From: CAZAAW01 sp964483325
GTDB taxonomy: Bacteria > Pseudomonadota > Alphaproteobacteria > Rhizobiales > Kaistiaceae
Direction of reading: 5' to 3'
DNA length: 64,000 nucleotides
Assembly (NCBI GenBank): GCA_964483325.1
Contig: CAZAAW010000010.1
Span: 36,023-100,022, forward strand
Below are positions 55,943-64,000 of this stretch, one piece after another. The stretch's first letter is position 1; each line of letters begins with the position of its first letter. Under the pieces are notes generated by a model. The model ran no database searches. It worked only from the letters and a program-made list of their open reading frames with translations, and was not told where the DNA came from. Made by a program: the position numbers and the translations under genes.

Positions 55943-57721
55943 CTAGAGCGAGAAGACGTAGAGCATGGCGCCTTCCTTCATGGAGTCGAGGGCAGGCTTG
56001 CCGTCGGCCGGCGCGGACTCGCCCCCGGCGAGGATGGCGATGAACTGCCTGTCGCCGATGGCGTAGGAGATGGGCGGCGCCTTGAAGGAGATGCCGCCGT
56101 TGAAGTCCCAGACCTCTTCCAGGGTCTCGTCATTATAGGCGACCACCCGGCCGTCGAGCTCGCCGGTGAAGATCAGGCCGCCGGCCGTGGCGAGGACGCC
56201 AGACAGGTTGTGATAGGTCGTCTCGACCTTCTTGACGATCTGGCCGTTGGTCACGTCGACTGCGGCGATCATGCCGCGCATGGGCGGGGTCTGATAGGAG
56301 CCGCCGAGGAAGTTCTGGTTGACGCCCTTCGGATTGCCGCCTTCCGGAGAGACCGGCTCGGAAACCTCGATGGTCACCGTCGTGCAGCCGTCGCCGCCGG
56401 CGCCGAAGGCGATGTGCCGCTCGGGGTTGTAGGCAGGCGGCTGCCAGCGAACGCCACCGAGCATGGTCGGGCAGAAGTTGACCTGCGGATTGTCGGCGCG
56501 GCGCTGGCGCGTTGCCGGGATGTAGGTCTGGACATCGAGGCTGGGGTCGTACTCGACCGGCTTGCCGGTCTTCGGGTCGATGCCGGCGGTCCAGGTCACC
56601 TGTTCGACCCACTGCGTGGCGCCGATGAAGGCACCGTTGGTGCGATCGAGCTGGTAATAGTAACCGTTGCGGCCGAAATGGGTCACCATCTTGCGCGGTT
56701 CGCCATTGACTGTCGCGTCGATCAGCATGTGCACGCCGATCTCGTCATAGTCCCAGGACTCGTTGGCCGTGTACTGGAAGTACCACTTGATGGCGCCGGT
56801 ATTGATGTCGAAGGCCAGGGCGGAGTTGGTGTAGAGATTGTCGCCAGGGCGGAACTCGGGGTCGAACATCGGCACCGGGTTGGCAGTGCCCCATATCGTC
56901 ACCTTCTGCTCCGGATCATAGGAGCCGGTCTGCCACAGCGAGCCGCCGCCGGTCCGCCAGGCATTGTGGTTGTCCTTCCACGTCTCGTGGCCCGGCTCGC
57001 CCGGCCCCGGGATCGTGTAGGTGCGCCATTCCTCGGCGCCGGTCTCGGCATTGATGGCGGCAAGCCAACCGCGCGTGCCCCAGTCGCCCTTCGACTGGCC
57101 GACGAGGATCTTGTTCTCGGTCGCCAGCGGCGCGGCGGTGAAGCCTTCCGCGGCGTCGAACTCCCAGTTCTCTTCCGTGCCGGCGATCTGCTCGTCCCAG
57201 ACGATCTCGCCGGTGTCCATGTCGACGGCGATGACGCGGCCGTCGGTGAGGTTGGCGAAAATGCGGTTGCCATAGGCGGCGATGCCGCGCGTGACGATGA
57301 AGTGGCCGGCTTCCTTGTCGACCGCCGGATCGGCGACCCAGACGATCTTGGCGGTCTTGCCGTCGCTGACATCGACCTTGTAGATCGTGCCCCAGCCGTC
57401 GTTGAGATACATCATCCCGTCGATGACGAGCGGCGGATTCTCCAGATTGGCGACGTTGGTGCCCTTGAGAGCCGTCGGGATCGGCATGGCGAAGGCCATG
57501 CGCAGATCGCCCACCGTGTCGCGATTGATCTGGTTCAGGCTGGAATAGCGGTGCGACGAAAAGTCACCGAGCGGCGTGAGCCAGTTCTGCGGCTCGGCGG
57601 CGGCATTCTCGAGCCGCTGCTGCGTCACTTCGGCGGCGAGGCCCGGCACGGCAAAGGCCGAGGCCATCAGCAGGCCAGCCAGGCCGAGGCTGCCCTTCCG
57701 CGCAAGCTCCAAGTTTCTCAT
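55943..57721 (-). CDS. PQQ-dependent alcohol dehydrogenase, DxD type (ADH3)
   Basis: 592 residues, signal peptide ending near residue 30 (VPGLAA). Tandem paralogue of ADH2: they share EVTQQRLENA, AEPQNWLTPLGDF, GTEENWEFDAAEGFTAAPLA and GGVRWQPPAYNP. Site residues: D213 (QSKGDWGTRG), N281, D324 and D326 in SWDYDEIG. No vicinal Cys pair. Substrate unknown. The ATG at 57719-57721 is preceded by GGAGTATGGG. Periplasmic; electrons probably go to the cytochrome at 53243. Confidence 0.88.
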   Translation of the reverse strand: MRNLELARKGSLGLAGLLMASAFAVPGLAAEVTQQRLENAAAEPQNWLTPLGDFSSHRYSSLNQINRDTVGDLRMAFAMPIPTALKGTNVANLENPPLVIDGMMYLNDGWGTIYKVDVSDGKTAKIVWVADPAVDKEAGHFIVTRGIAAYGNRIFANLTDGRVIAVDMDTGEIVWDEQIAGTEENWEFDAAEGFTAAPLATENKILVGQSKGDWGTRGWLAAINAETGAEEWRTYTIPGPGEPGHETWKDNHNAWRTGGGSLWQTGSYDPEQKVTIWGTANPVPMFDPEFRPGDNLYTNSALAFDINTGAIKWYFQYTANESWDYDEIGVHMLIDATVNGEPRKMVTHFGRNGYYYQLDRTNGAFIGATQWVEQVTWTAGIDPKTGKPVEYDPSLDVQTYIPATRQRRADNPQVNFCPTMLGGVRWQPPAYNPERHIAFGAGGDGCTTVTIEVSEPVSPEGGNPKGVNQNFLGGSYQTPPMRGMIAAVDVTNGQIVKKVETTYHNLSGVLATAGGLIFTGELDGRVVAYNDETLEEVWDFNGGISFKAPPISYAIGDRQFIAILAGGESAPADGKPALDSMKEGAMLYVFSL

Positions 57722-57863
57722 CCCATACTCCCCTTGTGAACGGCACCGTTTATGGTTGCCTGCAGTCAATCTGCTGCTGGGAAAGGGGAAGTCAAGAAGA
57801 TGAGTCAGAACATCATGGTATTTATAAGCCTACATTAGAGTTTGTTTGCCGAACTAAACCTAT

Positions 57864-58208
57864 CTATTCTTGCGCTGCCGAGGCGGCGAGAAGCAGCCAG
57901 CCGGCAATCAGCAGGATGCCGCCGGTCGGCGCGGCTCCCGGAAAGAGGCGCATCTCGGCAAAGGCGCGCAGGACGAGGTCGCCGCAGAACAGCACCAGCG
58001 CGACAAGCAGGACGATGACGCCGAGCCGCCGCAGCAGCCGCCAGGGCGATGCCATCTGGGCGAGGGCGAGAAGCGCCGCGGCGTGGACGAGGAGCATCGT
58101 CGACGCCGTCGTCAGATTGCCGCCCGGGGCGAGATGGGCGCCGGCCGCCGCCAGCGCCACGCCGCAGGCGCCGAGGATGCCGGCGGCGATCGTCGTGAGC
58201 CGTTGCAT
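57864..58208 (-). CDS. DUF423 family membrane protein
   Basis: 114 residues with four predicted membrane helices. The DUF423 pattern is visible: GACGVALAAAGAH near the N terminus, ASTMLLVHAAALLALA, LFCGDLVLRAF and PTGGILLIAGWLLLA. Function unknown. Lies 3 bases after the TerC-like gene and probably in one operon with it. Confidence 0.85.
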   Translation of the reverse strand: MQRLTTIAAGILGACGVALAAAGAHLAPGGNLTTASTMLLVHAAALLALAQMASPWRLLRRLGVIVLLVALVLFCGDLVLRAFAEMRLFPGAAPTGGILLIAGWLLLAASAAQE

Positions 58209-58211
58209 GGC

Positions 58212-58859
58212 TCAGGCGGAGCCGTCGGCCTGGAGGACGTGCATCACCTCGAAGGCTCCGTCGTAGATCATGCGCAGCGCGACGAAGGCGATCAGCGCCA
58301 GGCCGACATAGGAAATCCAGTAATAGCGATGGAGCAGGCGGGCGATGAAGGTGGCGGCGATGCCCATCAGCGCCACCGAGAGCGCCAGGCCGATGATCAG
58401 GACTTCCCAGTGATGACGCGCCGTCCCGGCGACGGCGAGGACGTTGTCGAGGGACATCGAGACGTCGGCGACGACGATCTGCACGATCGCCTGGCGCAGC
58501 GTCTTGGTCGGGCCGGGGTCCGCGGCTGCGTCATGAGAGTCGGAAAGAGCGAGATCGAGCCGGCGCCGCTCGCGGCCCTGCGCCTGGATTTCCCGCCACA
58601 GCTTCCATGACACCCAGACGAGCAGAATGCCGCCGGCCAGCAGCAATCCCGTGATGGTCAGCAGCACCGTCGCGAAGAGGGCGAAGACGATGCGCAGCAC
58701 CGTCGCGGCGCCGATGCCGACGAGCACTGCCCTGCGCCGCTGATGCGCCGGCAGCCCGGCTGCGGCCATTCCGACGACGACGGCATTATCACCGGCGAGA
58801 ACGAGATCGATGACCACGACCGTGGCCAGCGCGGCCAGTTCCGCCGAAAGGAAATCCAT
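58212..58859 (-). CDS. TerC family integral membrane protein
   Basis: 215 residues with about seven membrane helices. The two acidic intramembrane motifs of TerC are VVVIDLVLAGDNAVVVGMAA and VADVSMSLDNVLAVAG. YjbE/Alx/TerC proteins are linked to metal ion (Mn) homeostasis and to metallation of exported proteins. A cytoplasmic loop (about 90-115) is charged. Regulation not evident; no yybP-ykoY motif recognised. Confidence 0.88.
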   Translation of the reverse strand: MDFLSAELAALATVVVIDLVLAGDNAVVVGMAAAGLPAHQRRRAVLVGIGAATVLRIVFALFATVLLTITGLLLAGGILLVWVSWKLWREIQAQGRERRRLDLALSDSHDAAADPGPTKTLRQAIVQIVVADVSMSLDNVLAVAGTARHHWEVLIIGLALSVALMGIAATFIARLLHRYYWISYVGLALIAFVALRMIYDGAFEVMHVLQADGSA

Positions 58860-59024
58860 GAACCGCTCCGCCGGTTAGCCGAGATCCGAAGATGGCCAGC
58901 CGGGCATCCGCCCGCCTTCGCCCCGGCGCCCGCCGTCGCTGCGCCCGTCCCGTCCGCTCCGGCCGGGACGGCTAGCTTCTTCCAGACTTGCGGCGGCATG
59001 TCGACCCACGACGGCGTGCCGTTT

Positions 59025-60251
59025 TCACAAGCCCGACAGATAGTCGAGGAGACGTTGGCGGTCGGCTTCGGCCAGCGCGTCGAATCGTACCCGCGCCGTC
59101 TCCGCCTCGCCGCCATGGAAGGCGATCGCCGCGGCAATGGTGGCGGCGCGGCCGTCATGCAGATAGCGGCGGCGGCCATCGCGTGGCGCGAGATCGATGA
59201 GCGGGGCGGTGCGCCATTCGCCGGACGAGACGCCCGGTTCTCCGACGCCGTCGTCGAGATCGGCGCCCATGTCGTGCAGCAGAAGGTCGGTGAAGCTGCG
59301 CACCGGCTGGCCGGCGTCGTCAGGCAGCGCCGGAACGTGACAGGCGGCGCAGCCGGTGGAGACGAACAGCGGCTCGGGCTGGTCGACCGGCAGCACCGGA
59401 AGGCTGGTTACGAAGGCGACGACCTGGCGGAACGATTCGGCCGATATCTCCGGGGCGCCGGCGCCGTTCTTGCCGGCCGGGGCCTCGCGGCAGCGGACCT
59501 GCAGCTCCGTGCAGTCGCCCGCCGCGTCCGTGACGAGCGGCGTCGACATGCCCATGTCCGTGGCAAAGGCGGCGGCGACCTGCTCGGGGATGCCGCGCGT
59601 GGCGGCCTTCCAGCCGAACCGGCCGATCGTCGTTCCCTCGCCAGCCGGCATGAGATGGGGGCGGCCGGAGATGCCGTCGCCGTCGCGGTCGTCGGGATCG
59701 GCCAGCGCCAGGATGGCGGCTGCGGAAATGCGCGCCAGCCCGGCACGGCCGGCAAGCGACGGCGCGAGCCGGTAGGAAATGTGCGTCCCCTCGGCGAGCC
59801 CTTCATCATGCAGCGTCGCCGAGAAACGCAGCCCGCCGCTCTCGTCGAGCGCGGCCATCACGACGCCTTCGCCGCGATGGCCGGTGACGGCCAGCGGCTG
59901 CAGCTGGCGACCGTAGAGTGGATCGCCGGAACCGTCGCCGCGTCCCAGACGCGCCACGATGCCGCGAACGGCGACGATATCGTCGCCGAGCGTCGTCACC
60001 TGGGCAGGGCCGGTGCCGTCGTGGCAGGAGGCGCAGGTCTGTTCGTTGAAGAGCGGACCCAGTCCGTCGCCGCGCCCGCCCGCCTCGGCTTCGCTCCAAT
60101 AGCGGTCGAAGAGCTTCCGGCCTTCGGCGACATCATTGTCGCCGGCTGCCAGAACGGGCCAGGCCAGCCAGACTGCGGCCAGCAGGAGAGACGCCGGTCT
60201 CACCGTGAACCCGGCGCATTGGCTGGAGGGAAGAGGCGGACCGATGTCCAC
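59025..60251 (-). CDS. Di-heme c-type cytochrome, DUF1111/COG3488 family
   Basis: 408 residues. N-terminal hydrophobic signal (LLLAAVWLAWPVLAAGD). Two heme motifs: CASCH in FNEQTCASCHDGTG and CAACH in VSTGCAACHVPALP. LLLHDMGADLDDGVGEPGVS and RRRYLHDGRAATIAAAIAFH are typical of the DUF1111 di-heme oxidoreductase family, whose members are often found near iron or peroxide-handling genes. Role unknown. Probably periplasmic. Start could be 45 bases further in. Confidence 0.87.
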   Translation of the reverse strand: MDIGPPLPSSQCAGFTVRPASLLLAAVWLAWPVLAAGDNDVAEGRKLFDRYWSEAEAGGRGDGLGPLFNEQTCASCHDGTGPAQVTTLGDDIVAVRGIVARLGRGDGSGDPLYGRQLQPLAVTGHRGEGVVMAALDESGGLRFSATLHDEGLAEGTHISYRLAPSLAGRAGLARISAAAILALADPDDRDGDGISGRPHLMPAGEGTTIGRFGWKAATRGIPEQVAAAFATDMGMSTPLVTDAAGDCTELQVRCREAPAGKNGAGAPEISAESFRQVVAFVTSLPVLPVDQPEPLFVSTGCAACHVPALPDDAGQPVRSFTDLLLHDMGADLDDGVGEPGVSSGEWRTAPLIDLAPRDGRRRYLHDGRAATIAAAIAFHGGEAETARVRFDALAEADRQRLLDYLSGL

Positions 60252-60304
60252 ATGGCTCCCGTTCTAGCGAGGAGCAGCGGTGGCGGTAAAGGGCCGCGCG
60301 GGCA

Positions 60305-60336
60305 CAAAAACGGGAGGCTGCCGAAGCAGCCTCCCG
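60305..60336 (-). terminator. Rho-independent terminator of the glycine-zipper lipoprotein gene
   Basis: Minus strand CGGGAGGCTGC, loop TTCG, GCAGCCTCCCG, then TTTTTG. It lies 17 bases beyond the stop at 60354. Confidence 0.9.
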
Positions 60337-60353
60337 GAATACGCTGACTTGTC

Positions 60354-60581
60354 TCAGTAGGCCGGCGGGCCGGCGGTCGCGGCACCGATGGCAGCGCCGG
60401 CGGCACCGCCAATGGCGGCGCCGACCAATGCACCCGGCAGGCTGCCGGTTGCGACGGCGCCAACAGCGGCACCGGTGGCGCCGCCAATGAGGGCGCCCGC
60501 GGTGGCACGCTGGGTCTGTTCGGCGGTGCAGCCGGCCAGCGCGAGGCTGCCCAGCAGCGCCACAGCTGCAATTGTCCTCAT
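60354..60581 (-). CDS. Glycine-zipper lipoprotein, second copy
   Basis: 75 residues. Lipobox in MRTIAAVALLGSLALAGC, then a glycine zipper (GALIGGATGAAVGAVATG, GALVGAAIGGAAGAAIGAAT). Shorter than the member at 21113-21397, lacking its Cys-containing tail. No EcfG-type promoter is visible here, unlike the other. Start ATG 60579-60581 gives a normal lipoprotein signal. Confidence 0.85.
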   Translation of the reverse strand: MRTIAAVALLGSLALAGCTAEQTQRATAGALIGGATGAAVGAVATGSLPGALVGAAIGGAAGAAIGAATAGPPAY

Positions 60582-60739
60582 TATCCCAACTCCTTCTAGC
60601 AAAAGGCGCGAATCCCTTAGCATGGCCGGAGCTGTTCGGTCGACGGATCGCGTCCCCAATATGGCGGCGTGGTGACCAAATTCTGGGAAGTGTGGCCGAT
60701 CGGCGGCGCCGGACGCGGGGGCCGGCGTCCGTTCAGCCC

Positions 60740-62317
60740 CTATTCGCTCTCGTCCTGGCCTTCCGCAAGGCTCAGCCAGCGGGTCGGGTGCACGTCGAGG
60801 ACGTTGTCCTGCCAGCCGAGGAGCTTTGGCGACACCAGGTTGAGCGAGGTGTACTGCAGCAGCGGCAGGACGGCGACGTCGCCCATGGCGAGACGGTCGG
60901 CCTTGAAAAGCAGGGCCGAGCGGACCGCCGCGTCCTGCGTCGCCGCCGCCTCGTCGAGAAGGGCGCCGAACGCGGCATTGCCGTAGCGGGCGAGGTTCGG
61001 CCCGTCCTCCCGGTGGCGCAGCAGCTCCAGGAAGTTGCCGGCATCGTTGAAGTCGCCGATCCAGGCGACGCTGGCGACCTCGATAGGCCCGCCGGCCTCG
61101 AGGTCGCGGTAATGGGCGTCGGCGTCGGCCTCCGCGATCGTGGCCTTGACGCCGACAGCCGCCCAGTCGGCGACGATGGCCGCCGCCGTCATCCGGTTCA
61201 GCGGCGAGGCGGCAACCGCGATCGTCAGGCTGAGCGGCTTGTCCTCGCCATAGCCTGCCTCGGCGAGCAGCGCCTTCGCCGCCGCGACGCGCTCCGCCGG
61301 GTCGGTCGATCCGGCCTCGACCGCGGCGGCCTCGCCGTAAGGGGCGATGCCGGCCGGCACGAGCTGAAGCGACGGCAGCATGGCGTCGCCCCAGACGAGG
61401 GTCGCCAGGCGGTCGCGATCGACGGCCAGCGACAGCGCCTGCCGTACCCGCAGATCAGAAAGGGGCCCGGCGGCGGCGTTGAACATGTAGAAATAGCTGC
61501 CGAGATAAGGTGCCGCGCGCAGGCTGTCGCCGAGCTCTTCCTTCAGTTCGGCGATGCGGAAGGGTGGGACGCTGTTGTTGGACTGCAGCGATCCGAGCTG
61601 GAAGAGCCGCACCGCCACGTCGGGTGCCAGCGGCCTGTAGATGACGCTGTCGATCGCCACGTTGTCGGCGTCGTGGAAGAAGGGATTGCGGCTGAGCCGC
61701 AGCTGCTCGCCGGCGGTGAAATCGGCAATCTGGTAGGGGCCGTTGACGACGACATCGCGGGCCGGTGCCGCCGCTGGCGTGCCGCCGTGGGTCGGCATGG
61801 CGGAGGGGCGCGCCAGCAGCTCCAGGAGATAGGGCACCGGCCGGTCGAGTTCTATCCGCAGCGTCGCCGGATCGCTGGCCTTGACCCCGAGGCTGTAGGC
61901 CGAGACCGTGCCGCTGGCGACGGTCGCGGCGTTGGTGACGGCGGAAAAGAGTGCCGCGTCCGGCGCCGCCGTGTCGCGCGTCATGAGGTGGCGGAAGGCG
62001 CGGACGAAATCCTCGGCGGTCACCAGATCGCCGTTCGACCATTGCGCCGGCCGCAGCTTGAAGGTCCAGGTCAGGCCGTCGGCGCTGACGGTCCAGCTCT
62101 CGGCGGCGCCGGGGATCGTCTTGCCGGCCGCGTCGTAGACGACCAGCCCCTCGTAGAGATCGCGCAGGATGTTTGCCTCCGCCGGCGTCGTCGCCTTCTG
62201 CGGATCGAGCGTGGCGGGATCGGCGGTGTTGCCTCGCTCATAGACGCTGGCGCCGTGGGCGGCGCCGGCGAAGCCGAGGGCAAGGGCGCAGAAGGCGGAA
62301 AGGAGCAGCCGGTTCAT
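60740..62317 (-). CDS. ABC transporter substrate-binding protein, family 5 (peptide type)
   Basis: 525 residues with a signal peptide (ends near residue 23, GAAHGA). Family 5 motifs: YERGNTADPATLDPQKATTP, DLYEGLVVYDAAGKTIPGAA, ESWTVSADGLTWTFKLRP, NGDLVTAEDFVRAFRHLM and RVRQALSLAVDRDRLATLVW. OppA-like oligopeptide binding protein. No permease or ATPase genes follow, so it is an orphan here or works with a distant transporter. Confidence 0.9.
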   Translation of the reverse strand: MNRLLLSAFCALALGFAGAAHGASVYERGNTADPATLDPQKATTPAEANILRDLYEGLVVYDAAGKTIPGAAESWTVSADGLTWTFKLRPAQWSNGDLVTAEDFVRAFRHLMTRDTAAPDAALFSAVTNAATVASGTVSAYSLGVKASDPATLRIELDRPVPYLLELLARPSAMPTHGGTPAAAPARDVVVNGPYQIADFTAGEQLRLSRNPFFHDADNVAIDSVIYRPLAPDVAVRLFQLGSLQSNNSVPPFRIAELKEELGDSLRAAPYLGSYFYMFNAAAGPLSDLRVRQALSLAVDRDRLATLVWGDAMLPSLQLVPAGIAPYGEAAAVEAGSTDPAERVAAAKALLAEAGYGEDKPLSLTIAVAASPLNRMTAAAIVADWAAVGVKATIAEADADAHYRDLEAGGPIEVASVAWIGDFNDAGNFLELLRHREDGPNLARYGNAAFGALLDEAAATQDAAVRSALLFKADRLAMGDVAVLPLLQYTSLNLVSPKLLGWQDNVLDVHPTRWLSLAEGQDESE

Positions 62318-62407
62318 GCGGACCGATCTTCCGATTCGAGAGGGGGAGCGGGCGAGGGCGGAGATTAGGCGCGGCCCGTTGCGGACGGCAACAGCGCCGC
62401 GCCGGGC

Positions 62408-62890
62408 TTACTTCACGTCTATGACATGAGCCGCGACGGCATCGCGGAGAGCCGCCGGGTCGGTGCGAAAAAGGGCATGCGGCGTGCCGGCGGCGGCCCA
62501 GACGGCAGGATGGGCCAGGAGGTCGCGATCGAGGAAGGTCGGCAGTGTCGCGGCGTGGCCGAAGGGCGGAATGCCGCCGATCGCAAAGCCGGTGACGGTC
62601 CTGACGAAGGCGGCGTCGGGGCGATCGAGCGGCTCGCCGATCTGCGAGGCGACGGCGTCCTCGTTGACGCGATTGGCGCCGGAGACGAGGAGAAGATAGG
62701 GCGAGCCGCTGTCGCGGCCGCGGAACACCAGCGACTTGACGATCTCGCCGACCGAACAGCCGACCGCAGCGGCGGCCTCGGCGGCGGTTCGCGTGCTGTC
62801 GGGCATGTCGCGGATCTCGACGGGGATGCCGAGAGCGGCCGCAGCCTGCGAGACTTTCAGGACTGCGGCAGGAAGAACCTTCTTATCCAC
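62408..62890 (-). CDS. YbaK/EbsC family aminoacyl-tRNA deacylase
   Basis: 160 residues. AVGCSVGEIVKSLVFRG with the conserved Lys, PYLLLVSGANRVNED, TGFAIGGIPPFGHA and TFLDRDLLAHPAVWAAAGTP match the YbaK/ProX editing fold. Members hydrolyse mischarged tRNA, such as Cys-tRNA-Pro or Ala-tRNA-Pro; which is not evident. Divergent from the next gene. Confidence 0.9.
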   Translation of the reverse strand: MDKKVLPAAVLKVSQAAAALGIPVEIRDMPDSTRTAAEAAAAVGCSVGEIVKSLVFRGRDSGSPYLLLVSGANRVNEDAVASQIGEPLDRPDAAFVRTVTGFAIGGIPPFGHAATLPTFLDRDLLAHPAVWAAAGTPHALFRTDPAALRDAVAAHVIDVK

Positions 62891-63003
62891 TGACGTTAAC
62901 CATGGCGATTCGGGCGCAGGTGCCGGAGAGCCTGAAATTTGCTACGAAAAGCTTAATCATCGCTTCACCACGACCAATGCGGCGTGAAAGGGGAGTTTTG
63001 CGC

Positions 63004-63624
63004 TTGACCAATGCGAGCGACAGCACCGGCCGCAGCAATGTCCGCAGCCTGACCGACGCCATCCGGCGGGTCCGGCTGGCGGAGGCCGACCGCACCGATG
63101 TCGTGGTGGAACTGCGCGAGGCGGAAAGGGCGCGGCTCGACATGCTGGCCGACGCCCTTCGCGACGTCTTCGCGGAAGTCCCGGAGAACGACGAACAGTT
63201 CATATTCGCTGTCGTGCCCGGGAACCAGCCGCGCCTGTGGATAGACATGACGTCGTTCGTGATGCTCGGCCGCGACCGGCGCACCTACCGCTTCCTGAAG
63301 GACACGCGCCTCGGCCGGACGGTGATCCTCGAATCGGCGAATATCGACGATGTCGCCGACACGGTGACGAACTACATCGCCGAGCGGATCATCGAGCGCG
63401 ACCAGGCACTGGAGGGTGACTGGCTGCTGAAGCGGGTGATGCGCGACGAGCCGAAGCGGGCGGCCGGCGCGCCCGGTGCCGCCGCTGCATCGGTGCAGCG
63501 GCCATCCCGCCGCCCGCTCCTGGAGAGCGCTGGCCTCGGCTGGATCGTGGCGGCTTTTGCCGGCGGCATGCTGATCGGCATTGTCGGCCTCTTCGCCTAT
63601 GCCTGGTTCAAGGTGCCGGTCTAG
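63004..63624 (+). CDS. Conserved hypothetical protein with C-terminal membrane anchor
   Basis: 206 residues from TTG 63004. A soluble part rich in Arg and Asp (VVVELREAERARLDMLADAL, RLWIDMTSFVMLGRDRRTYR, FLKDTRLGRTVILESANIDD) is followed by a linker and one membrane helix (IVAAFAGGMLIGIVGLFAYA) at the end: a tail-anchored layout. I have a sense of similar alphaproteobacterial proteins but know no function. TTG is favoured because GAAAGGGGAG lies 8 bases before it; ATGs at 62902 and 62977 are alternatives. Confidence 0.7.
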   Translation: MTNASDSTGRSNVRSLTDAIRRVRLAEADRTDVVVELREAERARLDMLADALRDVFAEVPENDEQFIFAVVPGNQPRLWIDMTSFVMLGRDRRTYRFLKDTRLGRTVILESANIDDVADTVTNYIAERIIERDQALEGDWLLKRVMRDEPKRAAGAPGAAAASVQRPSRRPLLESAGLGWIVAAFAGGMLIGIVGLFAYAWFKVPV

Positions 63625-63643
63625 GCGCCGATCAGCGTATTTC

Positions 63644-64000
63644 TCACCCGGCCAGCTGGCGATCGGCGATCAGGCTCGCCGGCGCATTGAGCTCGGTGAA
63701 GCCGACCGACGTCATGTGGCAGGTGAAGCTGCCCGGCTCGCCGCCGATCCGGTAGAGGTTGAACGCCGCCGCCGGGTGCATGCGGCCGGGCGGGTTGGAG
63801 GCCGACGGCACGCCGACCACCGGCACCTCGCCATGCGGGCCCTTCAGGTAGCTGACGCGGCCGGAATGAAGATGGCCGTGCAGGATCAACTCGGCGCCGG
63901 CACGGGCGATGACATCGCAGAACGCCTCGGCCTCGACGAGCCGCTGGTTCCAGTAGCGGATGTCGGTCGCCGGCGGATGATGCAGCATGACGATGCGGAA
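63644..64000 (-). CDS. Calcineurin-like metallophosphoesterase (5' end beyond window)
   Basis: C-terminal about 118 residues only. FRIVMLHHPPA and LILHGHLHSGRVSY are the last two metal-binding motifs (HH and GHxH) of calcineurin-like phosphoesterases; VPSASNPPG and NLYRIGGEP follow. The N-terminal D-x-H and GD motifs lie outside the right edge. Substrate unknown. Confidence 0.85.
   Translation of the reverse strand, partial: FRIVMLHHPPATDIRYWNQRLVEAEAFCDVIARAGAELILHGHLHSGRVSYLKGPHGEVPVVGVPSASNPPGRMHPAAAFNLYRIGGEPGSFTCHMTSVGFTELNAPASLIADRQLAG

Noticed and set aside
55880..57739. 619-codon plus-strand frame
   Set aside because: Antisense to ADH3; no recognisable motifs.
1..64000. CRISPR arrays, prophage, insertion sequences, rRNA operon
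   Set aside because: No repeat-spacer arrays, transposase or phage structural genes, inverted-repeat ends or rRNA sequence were seen.

Overview
The window looks like a chromosomal segment of a GC-rich alphaproteobacterium of the order Hyphomicrobiales (Rhizobiales), probably facultatively methylotrophic and autotrophic. The evidence is the gene content: the PhyR-NepR-EcfG general stress system and a SciP (DUF1153) regulator, both confined to Alphaproteobacteria; a red-type (form IC) RuBisCO operon in the order cbbFPTALSX with divergent cbbR, as in Sinorhizobium; a pqqABCDE cluster; and three PQQ-dependent alcohol dehydrogenases carrying the Asp-x-Asp signature of lanthanide-dependent enzymes. 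I saw no insertion sequence, prophage, CRISPR array or rRNA.

Layout. 1-9.7 kb is housekeeping: dprA (cut by the left edge), plsY, a catalytically dead dihydroorotase homologue with pyrB, aidB, a frameshifted AraC-GyrI regulator, ruvX, a UPF0173 hydrolase and a degenerate FlbD-like activator. 9.9-14.4 kb holds an OYE-family reductase, sciP, mnmA, a PmtA-like methyltransferase, tRNA-Met(CAT) with a very clear promoter, and vapBC. 14.5-21 kb carries a secreted repeat protein, DUF2630, and the first copy of a module made of a secreted six-Cys pentapeptide-repeat protein, a PQQ-ADH and a c-type cytochrome, followed by a ClpP-fold secreted protein. 21.1-26.6 kb is a general stress island: glycine-zipper lipoprotein, phyR, nepR1, HWE kinase, DUF1328 protein, nepR2-ecfG, a FAT-GUY response regulator and a KGG protein. 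Six matches to GGAAC-N16/17-CGTT and one near match, arranged mostly as divergent pairs, sit in its intergenic spaces.

26.7-35.8 kb is one long leftward run: pqqA-B-C-D-E, a prolyl iminopeptidase translationally coupled to pqqE, tldD, a NosR-like flavin/iron-sulfur membrane protein, and apbE, which would flavinylate it. 36.1-46.5 kb is the Calvin cycle operon with cbbR and a second LysR regulator. 46.5-51.4 kb is a Gld-type ABC transporter operon with DUF4340. 51.5-57.7 kb is the second copy of the pentapeptide/cytochrome/PQQ-ADH module, this time with two ADHs. 57.8-64 kb contains DUF423, TerC, a diheme DUF1111 cytochrome, another glycine-zipper lipoprotein, a peptide-type binding protein, a YbaK deacylase, a tail-anchored hypothetical and a phosphoesterase cut by the right edge.

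How the parts fit (inference). The pqq cluster supplies the cofactor for three periplasmic ADHs, whose electrons would pass to the two paired cytochromes c. CO2 from C1 or alcohol oxidation could be fixed by the Calvin cycle. The least explained parts are the duplicated module containing secreted six-Cys pentapeptide proteins and the peptidase plus NosR/ApbE extension of the pqq run. No computation or database search was run; all family assignments are by recognition.
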